From UBA1535 sp964371035 (GTDB lineage: Bacteria > Bacillota > Clostridia > Tissierellales > Sedimentibacteraceae), in NCBI GenBank assembly GCA_964371035.1, contig CAYJLG010000079.1, forward strand, positions 1 through 5,314: DNA of 5,314 nt. Direction: 5' to 3'. The notes under the pieces were generated by a model. The model was not told the origin of the DNA and ran no database searches. It was given only the letters and a program-made list of their open reading frames with translations. Below are positions 1 to 5,211 of this stretch, piece by piece. Numbering within the stretch: position 1 is the first letter of the stretch; each line of letters starts with the position of its first letter. The position numbers and the translations under genes are program-made.

Positions 1-123
1 AACGCTCATAAAACTATCACACAACTTAATCCAATCTCCATAAGGCTTCCATATTCTATTATTTTTTCCTTATTTACATCAGAAGTTGACTATTAACTAG
101 TAACCATTTTTTTACAATTATTC
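1..123. other. 3' flank of the hut operon, no recognised gene
   Basis: This is the stretch beyond the fchA stop codon up to the window edge. On the plus strand one frame is open from base 1 to a TAA at 94-96 (31 codons, ending FTSEVDY). On the minus strand another frame is open from base 69 to the edge (23 codons, containing NRIWKPYGDWI) but has no usable ATG, GTG or TTG start before the ATG at 9-7. I recognise neither peptide, and open frames of this length arise easily in A+T-rich DNA. If the plus frame is real, a neighbouring gene converges on fchA. If the minus frame is real, a downstream gene or gene remnant follows fchA. The sequence beyond base 1 would settle it. Confidence 0.3.
85..113 (+). 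terminator. weak hairpin plus T-run, plus-strand orientation
   Basis: The left arm at 85-92 pairs with the right arm at 98-104 (7 bp with one bulged G at 88) around the 5-nt loop TTAAC. Two bases later comes a run of seven T at 107-113. This has the form of a weak intrinsic terminator for transcription on the plus strand. It overlaps the TAA at 94-96 that closes the open plus frame at the left edge, which weakly supports a convergent gene ending there. Read on the minus strand, as the end of the fchA transcript, the hairpin has an A-run before it and no U-run after it, so it is a poor terminator for the hut operon. The stem is A+T-rich and short, and chance occurrence is quite possible. Confidence 0.3.
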
Positions 124-738
124 TTAGTATGGTGATTTAGCTAAAATCACTTTTTCACACTCTATAGTTTTTTCTTCAAGTTCTTTAACTTTAGAATTCA
201 TTTCTGAGACAAATGCTTCATCTTTAATAGATGCTAAGTTAATCTTAGTATTAAGAAGTGCTGACAACACTGCAGTTCTTGAAAGCATAGCAGATACAAG
301 TCCATCAGTCACAGCATTTGAATTTCCGCTCTCTACTACTCTTTTAGCAAGTGGCATTATTTCAAATGCATTGCAAGCTATTTCATAAGGAATAGTCGCT
401 GCAATCTTTAATCCTTTTTGCATCGCTTCAGTTCTTGCTGATTTTTCTTCATCTGTTTCTTTAGGCAACTTCATAGCTACCATTACATCATTAAAAGAAT
501 TACTGTCTCTCAATATATCATCTAGCAAAGTTTCTCTTAACTTAGATGCTTTTTCTGCGATTTCTTTCATTTCAGTTTCAACTTCTTCATACTTTTTCTT
601 GCCTACTGTAAGATTAGCAACCATCTCTGCTAAAGCAGCAGACAATGCACCACTCAAAGCCGCTATACTTCCACCACCTGGCACAGGTTCAGAAGAAGCT
701 GTCATAGCAGCAAAATCTATCAATTTCATATCTTTCAT
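124..738 (-). CDS. fchA: formimidoyltetrahydrofolate cyclodeaminase
   Basis: This cytoplasmic enzyme converts 5-formimino-THF, made by FtcD, into 5,10-methenyl-THF with release of ammonia, the last folate step of histidine breakdown here. The 204-residue protein matches the single-domain FTCD_C/cyclodeaminase family, and its length is typical for stand-alone versions. Visible family marks are the PGGGS loop at residues 20-24 followed by an Ala-rich helix (25-43), the segment DSNSF...MKLPK at 78-93, and GNSNAVTDG at 138-146. By position against the human fused enzyme, Asp78 is the likely counterpart of the catalytic aspartate; that alignment was done from memory. The charged C-terminal helix (about 172-200) is usual. 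Start: ATG at 738, with GAGG six bases upstream; a second in-frame ATG at codon 4 is too far from it. It is the last gene of the run, 27 nt after hutI. A gene of this family next to ftcD and hutI leaves little doubt about its role. Confidence 0.93.
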   Translation of the reverse strand: MKDMKLIDFAAMTASSEPVPGGGSIAALSGALSAALAEMVANLTVGKKKYEEVETEMKEIAEKASKLRETLLDDILRDSNSFNDVMVAMKLPKETDEEKSARTEAMQKGLKIAATIPYEIACNAFEIMPLAKRVVESGNSNAVTDGLVSAMLSRTAVLSALLNTKINLASIKDEAFVSEMNSKVKELEEKTIECEKVILAKSPY

Positions 739-742
739 TTTA

Positions 743-748
743 CACCTC
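743..748 (-). promoter_or_regulatory. ribosome binding site of fchA
   Basis: The minus strand reads GAGGTG at 748-743. Its GAGG core lies 6 nt from the ATG at 738 but 15 nt from the in-frame ATG at codon 4, so it decides in favour of the longer protein (MKDMKL...). It lies within the 27-nt hutI-fchA gap, which leaves no room for a separate promoter of usual size. Confidence 0.75.
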
Positions 749-765
749 TTTTAATTAAATTAATT

Positions 766-2004
766 TTATACTATCTTCCCGTTTTTAATTACAGTTTCAA
801 CTATATTTACACCTACATGATAAGGTAAAAAGTGTATAGAAGGAAATTCAAGTATAATTATGTCTGCTTTTTTTCCTACTTCCAAACTACCTATCTCTGC
901 ATGTTTTCCAACAGCAGCTGCAGCATTAATAGTAAGCGCTGTCACTATTTCTTCTATAGATAATCCCATTTGAATTGCTGAAACTGCAATCAATAAAGGA
1001 ATCGAATTTGAAAAGCAACTTCCTGGATTTAAATCTGTCGCTAATGCTACTGCACAGTTGTTTTCTATCATAAATCTGCCTCTTGCATATTCTTCTTTCA
1101 AAGAAAATGCAGTGATAGGCAACAACGAACAGATAATACCTTTTTCAGCCATATTTTTAATACCTTCATCAGATGCTTGTAGCAAATGATCAGCGGATAT
1201 TGCACCAAGCTCGGCCGCAAGTTCAGCTCCACCTAATTGTACTATTTCATCTGCATGTATCTTCAATTTCAAACCAGCTTGTTTTGCTGCCGATAAAAAT
1301 TTTCTTGATTGCTCTACAGTAAAAACATTTTTCTCACAAAATATATCTGCAAATTCAGCTAATTCTTTTTCCTTTACTACAGGCAAAACTTCATTTATCA
1401 TAAAGTCGATAAATTCATCTTCTTTTCCTTTATATTCAGGCAACACGCTATGAGGCCCCAAAAACGTTGATACAATGTCTATATCTTCTTGTTCGTTTAA
1501 AATCTTCATAGCTTCAAGTTGTTTGATTTCAGTATCTAAGTCAAGTCCATATCCACTTTTTCCTTCTACTGTCGTTACTCCAAATTTAAGCATCTTGTGA
1601 AGTCTTTTTCTACCTATTTCAACTAAATTTTCTAAAGATTCGCTTCGCGTCGATCTAACAGAATTAGCTATTCCACCGCCTCTTTCCATGATAGACATGT
1701 AGGTATCACCTCTTAATCTCCACGAAAATTCGTCAGCTCTATATCCACCAAAAACAAAATGAGTATGTGAATCTACGAAACCAGGTAGCACAGCTTTTCC
1801 GCTTGCATCTACAACTTTGTATTCACTTTCATTGTATTTTACTAATATTTCTTCAGTAGTTCCAACAGCTACTATAATTCCATCTTCAACTACTACCGCA
1901 CCATTTTCAATCATGCCTATATCAGACATATCCTTGCCATGTTTAGGAGCTTTGCCTCTACAAGTAACAAGTTCTGATGCATTTTTAATTATAAGTTTAT
2001 TCAT
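766..2004 (-). CDS. hutI: imidazolonepropionase (4-imidazolone-5-propanoate amidohydrolase)
   Basis: HutI hydrolyses 4-imidazolone-5-propanoate, the product of urocanate hydratase, to N-formimino-L-glutamate, which is the substrate of FtcD. It is a soluble, metal-dependent member of the amidohydrolase superfamily. The 412 residues match the family's usual length. Visible: an N-terminal beta-sandwich part (1-75), then PGFVDSHTH with the metal ligands His80 and His82, GGGI at 109-112, VEGKSGYGL at 146-154, His185 in FLGPHS, His250 and Glu253 in IHADEI, His273 in SADHL and the metal-ligand Asp324 in ATDLNPGS. These positions agree almost exactly with those known for Bacillus subtilis HutI (metal: H80, H82, H249, D324). 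The C-terminal EVGKKADIIIL returns to the beta-sandwich. No key residue is missing. Start: ATG at 2004, preceded by AGAAGG at 2016-2011, 6 nt away. It lies 59 nt after ftcD, with a GC-rich hairpin in the gap, and 27 nt before fchA. Confidence 0.96.
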   Translation of the reverse strand: MNKLIIKNASELVTCRGKAPKHGKDMSDIGMIENGAVVVEDGIIVAVGTTEEILVKYNESEYKVVDASGKAVLPGFVDSHTHFVFGGYRADEFSWRLRGDTYMSIMERGGGIANSVRSTRSESLENLVEIGRKRLHKMLKFGVTTVEGKSGYGLDLDTEIKQLEAMKILNEQEDIDIVSTFLGPHSVLPEYKGKEDEFIDFMINEVLPVVKEKELAEFADIFCEKNVFTVEQSRKFLSAAKQAGLKLKIHADEIVQLGGAELAAELGAISADHLLQASDEGIKNMAEKGIICSLLPITAFSLKEEYARGRFMIENNCAVALATDLNPGSCFSNSIPLLIAVSAIQMGLSIEEIVTALTINAAAAVGKHAEIGSLEVGKKADIIILEFPSIHFLPYHVGVNIVETVIKNGKIV

Positions 2005-2031
2005 TTCACACCTTCTTTAAGTACTTATAAG

Positions 2032-2058
2032 GGGCGGATAATATCCGCCCACATTTTT
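2032..2058 (+). terminator. GC-rich intercistronic hairpin between ftcD and hutI
   Basis: Arms 2032-2040 and 2042-2050 are perfect inverted repeats. As folded RNA they give a 7-bp, mostly G/C stem (GGGCGGA with TCCGCCC) and a TAATA loop. Five T follow on the plus strand at 2054-2058, so the U-tract sits on the strand that carries no genes. In the hut transcript (minus strand) the hairpin comes 13 nt after the ftcD stop. It is preceded by an A-run and followed by CCUUAUAAGU, which is not a good U-tract, and the hutI ribosome binding site follows. Possible roles are an RNA stability or processing element that separates ftcD from hutI expression, a leaky attenuator, or a block to antisense transcription. 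The hairpin itself is certain; its function is inference. Confidence 0.55.
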
Positions 2059-2063
2059 AAATA

Positions 2064-2954
2064 TTATAACCTTGTTTCAAGTACTTGATCAATACTAAAG
2101 TTTTCAATTCTTAAATAGTATTCAGCACAATCAACTAAAGCTTGCATAGGTACTAAACCTATAACTTCACTGCCTACCACATTTACACCATATCTCATCG
2201 CTTCCATCTTTACAGTTTCAAATACTCTATAAACCGCTGATTTTGTATAGTCAGTCAAATTCATAGAAACTTGAACTATATTTCTTTCCTCTAACTCTAC
2301 GCCCATAGCTTTAACATATCTAAAGCCACCACCTAAGTGTCTCACTTGCTTAGCTATTTTATCAGCTACGCTTAAATCGCTAGTTCCTAAATTAATATTA
2401 AAAGCAACTAATGGCATTCTCGCTCCGATCGCAGTCACTCCTGCAGTCGGATGTATAGTCTTAGGCCCAAAATCAGGCACCCATTTTTCATCTTGCATTT
2501 TTTCTGCCATACCTTCAAATTGTCCTTTTCTCACTGCAGCCAAATTTTCTCTGTGAGGTGCAGATGCAGATTTTTCATATAAGAAAAATGGCAAACCTAG
2601 TTTTTCAGAAGCTTCTTTAGCTACTTCTTTAGCAATCTTGTCAGCTTCTTCCACAGTTACATTCTTTATAGGAATAAAAGGTACTACGTCTACAGCACCC
2701 ATTCTCGGATGTTGGCCTTCATGCTTAGTCATATCTATTACTTCAACAGCTGTAGAAATTGCTTCAACCATTGCAGCTTTAAGCGCTTCAGGTTCGCCAA
2801 CTACAGTCACAACACATCTATTGTGATCTTTATCTGTACTATAATCCAGTAATTTTACATTTTCTTTTGCTCTAAAAGCCTGTACTATTTTTTCTACTTT
2901 TTCTAAATCTCTACCTTCACTAAAATTAGGTACACATTCAATAATTCTATTCAT
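2064..2954 (-). CDS. ftcD: glutamate formimidoyltransferase (stand-alone)
   Basis: FtcD moves the formimino group from N-formimino-L-glutamate to tetrahydrofolate, giving glutamate and 5-formimino-THF, which FchA then deaminates. At 296 residues it has the size of monofunctional bacterial enzymes and lacks the cyclodeaminase domain fused to it in animals; that domain is supplied by fchA two genes later. Domain order: FTCD N-terminal subdomain (about 1-178), opening with ECVPNFSEGRD at 6-16, then the C-terminal transferase subdomain (about 179-296). The active-site segment HEGQHPRMGAVDVVPF (78-93) holds His82, at the same number as the catalytic His82 of the mammalian enzyme. PDFGP (160-164), FNINLGT (185-191) and VGSEVIGLVP (260-269) are further family marks. 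Start: ATG at 2954, with GAGGAG at 2966-2961, 6 nt upstream. It lies 51 nt after hutU with no terminator between, so the two are very likely cotranscribed. Cytoplasmic; no odd residues seen. Confidence 0.95.
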   Translation of the reverse strand: MNRIIECVPNFSEGRDLEKVEKIVQAFRAKENVKLLDYSTDKDHNRCVVTVVGEPEALKAAMVEAISTAVEVIDMTKHEGQHPRMGAVDVVPFIPIKNVTVEEADKIAKEVAKEASEKLGLPFFLYEKSASAPHRENLAAVRKGQFEGMAEKMQDEKWVPDFGPKTIHPTAGVTAIGARMPLVAFNINLGTSDLSVADKIAKQVRHLGGGFRYVKAMGVELEERNIVQVSMNLTDYTKSAVYRVFETVKMEAMRYGVNVVGSEVIGLVPMQALVDCAEYYLRIENFSIDQVLETRL

Positions 2955-3005
2955 TTTTTTCTCCTCTAATTGTAATAAAACATATATTTATTTTAACTTA
3001 CTATA

Positions 3006-5027
3006 TTATTTATATTCTTTAAATGTTTTTTCGATTAAATCGTCACTTGCAATAAATGGTACAGTTATATGATCTTCACCTTCATTTAACTTGTTATATT
3101 CAATAGTAGTTTCAATACCATGTTCACATCTAGCCCAAGATCTTCTAGATACGCCTATCATAGTATCCCACGGCATTGCTTTGCCTAATATTTCATCTAC
3201 TCTATCGCTACCATCAAGCACCATACCAAATCCACCATTGATAGATTTGCTGATACCTACGCCACCACCGTTATGCAAGGCAACTAAACTCATACCTCTT
3301 GCAGCATTTCCTGCGTAACACTGGATTGCCATATCAGCAGTCACATTGCTACCGTCTTTAATATTAGAAGTTTCTCTGTAAGGTGAGTCTGTTCCGCCTG
3401 TGTCATGGTGATCTCTACCCAACATTATTGGACCTATCTCACCTTTTCTTACCATGTCGTTAAACTTAAGAGCTATATCACGTCTACCATAAGCATCTTG
3501 GTACAAGATTCTACACTGAGTTCCAACTACAAGCTTATTCTTTTCAGCATCTTTAATCCAGATGTAATTATCTCTGTCTTGACCTCTTCTATCAGGATTA
3601 ATTATTTCCATAGCAGCTTTATCTGTTTTTCTCAAATCTTCAGGATTTCCACTCAAACAGCACCATCTAAAAGGTCCGTATCCATAATCAAACAGCATCG
3701 GTCCCATTATATCTTCAACATACGATGGGAATATAAATCCTTCGCTTGTATCGATTCCATTTTTAGAAATGTCCTTACAACCTGCATCAAAGCAAGCTTT
3801 CATAAACGCATTTCCATAATCAAAGAAATAAGTTCCTCTATCAGACAATATTTTAACTAATTCAAAATGATGTCTCAAAGATTCATCAACTTTTTTTATA
3901 AATTCTTCTTTATTGTTATCAAGCATTTCTGTTCTTTCGTCAAAAGATAGTCCCTGTGGGCAATATCCTCCATCATATGGAACGTGGCAAGAAGTTTGAT
4001 CAGAAAGCAAATCTATCTTGATATTATTATTAACAGCATATTCAAGAAGATCTACTATATTTCCGTGATATGCAATAGATACTGTTTCCTTTTTTTCCAT
4101 GTATTCTTTAGCTGTATCAAATACTTCTTTTAAATCAGAGCTAACTTTTCCAACCCAGCCTTGTTCATGTCTAGTAACAATTCGTGAGTAATCTACTTCA
4201 GCTACTATACCTACACCATTTGCTATTTCAATAGCCTTAGGCTGAGCACCACTCATTCCACCTAATCCCGAAGTTACAAACAAATATCCTTTTAAATCTT
4301 TATCTTCAGGAATTCCAAGTACTTTTCTTCCTGCATTAACAAGTGTATTAAACGTACCATGAACTATACCTTGAGGACCTATATACATCCACCCACCAGC
4401 AGTCATCTGTCCATAACTAGAAACGCCCATAGCAGTAGCTTTAGACCAATCTTCAGGATTATCAAACATACCTATCATCATTCCATTAGTTATTAAAACT
4501 CTCGGGCTAGTCTTATGTGATTTAAATAATCCCATAGGATGTCCAGACATCATAACTAAAGTTTGTTCATCAGTAAGTTCTTCAAGATACTTCATAATAA
4601 GTTGGTACTGCATCCAATTTTGACAAACTTGACCTGTTTCACCATAAGTAACAAGTTCATACGGATAAAGAGCAACAACATGATCTAAATTATTGTCTAT
4701 CATTACTTGAAACGCTTTACCTTCAACACAATTTCCTTTGTATTCATCGATAGATTTCCCATAAATTCTGCCTTTTGGCATATATCTATAACCATAAATT
4801 CTACCTTTTGTCATCAATTCATCTAAAAATTCAGGGGCCAATTTTTCATGCAACTCTTCTGGGATGTACCTAAGTGCATTCTTTAGAGCAAGTTTGATTT
4901 CTCTGTCTGTCAAATTCAACTCTCTCTTAGGTGCTCTTCTTATTCCTTCTTTAAAAACAGGATACTCAGGCAACACATTATCAAGTTTAATGGTCATCGA
5001 TTCTGAAATGTTTTTATTAGTAATCAT
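3006..5027 (-). CDS. hutU: urocanate hydratase (urocanase), long form
   Basis: HutU adds water to urocanate to give 4-imidazolone-5-propanoate, using tightly bound NAD+ as an electrophile. At 673 residues this is the long form known from animals and many anaerobes; the Pseudomonas/Bacillus form has about 555. Visible blocks: ELVTYGETGQV (124-134), SGHPMGLFKSH (161-171), QMTAGGWMYIGPQGIVHGT (207-225), GLGGMSGAQPKA (254-265, NAD-binding glycine-rich region), DQTSCHVPYDGGYCPQG (343-359), GPFRWCCLSG (451-460), RDHHDTGGTDSPYRET (538-553) and HNGGGVGISKSINGGFG (585-601). Cys457 in FRWCC is the likely catalytic cysteine (Cys410 of the Pseudomonas putida enzyme), with an extra Cys456 before it. An oddity is the repeated KGRIYG at residues 74-79 and 85-90. 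Start: ATG at 5027, with AGGAGG 5 nt upstream; the next in-frame ATG (codon 11) lacks this. It heads the hutU-ftcD-hutI-fchA run, 184 nt after hutH. Confidence 0.96.
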   Translation of the reverse strand: MITNKNISESMTIKLDNVLPEYPVFKEGIRRAPKRELNLTDREIKLALKNALRYIPEELHEKLAPEFLDELMTKGRIYGYRYMPKGRIYGKSIDEYKGNCVEGKAFQVMIDNNLDHVVALYPYELVTYGETGQVCQNWMQYQLIMKYLEELTDEQTLVMMSGHPMGLFKSHKTSPRVLITNGMMIGMFDNPEDWSKATAMGVSSYGQMTAGGWMYIGPQGIVHGTFNTLVNAGRKVLGIPEDKDLKGYLFVTSGLGGMSGAQPKAIEIANGVGIVAEVDYSRIVTRHEQGWVGKVSSDLKEVFDTAKEYMEKKETVSIAYHGNIVDLLEYAVNNNIKIDLLSDQTSCHVPYDGGYCPQGLSFDERTEMLDNNKEEFIKKVDESLRHHFELVKILSDRGTYFFDYGNAFMKACFDAGCKDISKNGIDTSEGFIFPSYVEDIMGPMLFDYGYGPFRWCCLSGNPEDLRKTDKAAMEIINPDRRGQDRDNYIWIKDAEKNKLVVGTQCRILYQDAYGRRDIALKFNDMVRKGEIGPIMLGRDHHDTGGTDSPYRETSNIKDGSNVTADMAIQCYAGNAARGMSLVALHNGGGVGISKSINGGFGMVLDGSDRVDEILGKAMPWDTMIGVSRRSWARCEHGIETTIEYNKLNEGEDHITVPFIASDDLIEKTFKEYK
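4759..4810 (-). repeat. short tandem direct repeat inside hutU (19 bp, period 33)
   Basis: Bases 4759-4777 and 4792-4810 are 19-bp direct repeats with a single mismatch (G at 4770, A at 4803). The period is 33 bp, or 11 codons, so the frame is kept. Each copy encodes KGRIYG (HutU residues 74-79 and 85-90), giving KGRIYGYRYMPKGRIYG. From memory, other urocanases have one such GRIYMYRF-like motif followed by an unrelated segment before the conserved PI-EY. Either a local duplication or convergence could explain the second copy. Confidence 0.6.
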
Positions 5028-5032
5028 TTTTT

Positions 5033-5057
5033 CCTCCTAAAATAAATAATTTATTTT
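5033..5057 (-). promoter_or_regulatory. hutU Shine-Dalgarno with adjoining A/T inverted repeat
   Basis: The minus strand reads AGGAGG at 5038-5033, a consensus ribosome binding site 5 nt before the hutU ATG, and it fixes codon 1 over the ATG at codon 11. Immediately upstream, bases 5039-5046 and 5050-5057 form a perfect 8-bp inverted repeat (AAAATAAA with TTTATTTT) around a 3-nt centre. It would form only a weak all-A/U hairpin, and at this base composition it could be chance. Its position against the Shine-Dalgarno is the only reason to note it as a possible site affecting translation. Confidence 0.45.
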
Positions 5058-5068
5058 GCTAAATTTAC

Positions 5069-5092
5069 CTCTATATATCACTAATTATAGAG
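5069..5092 (-). promoter_or_regulatory. candidate hutU -10 box overlapped by an inverted repeat
   Basis: On the minus strand a perfect TATAAT lies at 5089-5084, about 57 nt upstream of the hutU start codon and in the right orientation. No convincing -35 box is found 16-18 bp upstream (the best windows read ACGTTT or GACGTT) and there is no TG extension, so on sequence alone the promoter is weak. The box lies inside the inverted repeat CTCTATA (5069-5075) - 10 nt - TATAGAG (5086-5092), whose arms would be about one helical turn and a half apart. This is a reasonable layout for a repressor operator over the -10 and start region. No regulator gene is in the window. Confidence 0.35.
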
Positions 5093-5149
5093 TATCATCG
5101 TCGAAAAAACGTCTATAACTAATCAAGCTCCAAAAACTTTTGATAAATC

Positions 5150-5195
5150 AACAATGCCATTAAGCTGAGCTTAATGGCATTGTTATCATTTTTTT
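5150..5195. terminator. long perfect hairpin after hutH, T-run on the plus side
   Basis: Bases 5151-5166 and 5168-5183 are perfect 16-bp inverted repeats around G5167, and A5150 pairs with T5184 as well. Folded RNA would have a stem of about 15 bp with the loop CTGAG or similar. It begins about 28 nt after the hutH stop codon on the minus strand, where a hutH terminator would be expected. On the minus strand the bases just after the stem (GAUUUAUC) are only moderately U-rich. On the plus strand seven T follow at 5189-5195, so the better intrinsic-terminator geometry points the opposite way. I read it as a terminator that ends hutH transcription, possibly bidirectional and partly leaky into hutU. 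Confidence 0.65.
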
Positions 5196-5211
5196 ATTAT
5201 TGAAGAAACTC

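Noticed and set aside
1817..2020. 67-codon plus-strand open frame over the hutI start, with similar short ones at 2638-2826 and 3091-3318
   Set aside because: All are antisense to clear genes, with Ser/Thr/Ile-rich products typical of reversed A+T-rich coding sequence.
3405..3860. 151-codon open frame on the plus strand, antisense to hutU
   Set aside because: It lies wholly inside a highly conserved enzyme gene, its product is low in recognisable motifs, and no ribosome binding site stands out. It is best explained as a by-product of hutU codon use.
5047..5066. CodY-like box upstream of hutU (AATTTAGCAAAATAA on the minus strand)
   Set aside because: Only about half of the positions match the AATTTTCWGAAAATT consensus, which is no more than expected in A+T-rich DNA.
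5093..5150. HutP-type NAG-triplet antitermination site between hutH and hutU
   Set aside because: A few UAG, GAG and AAG triplets occur on the minus strand, but their spacing is irregular and no terminator with a good U-tract follows them before hutU.
5093..5150. Riboswitch or structured leader in the hutH-hutU gap
   Set aside because: Outside the one long hairpin and the short A/T repeats I see no conserved riboswitch core, and no known riboswitch class is expected for hut genes.
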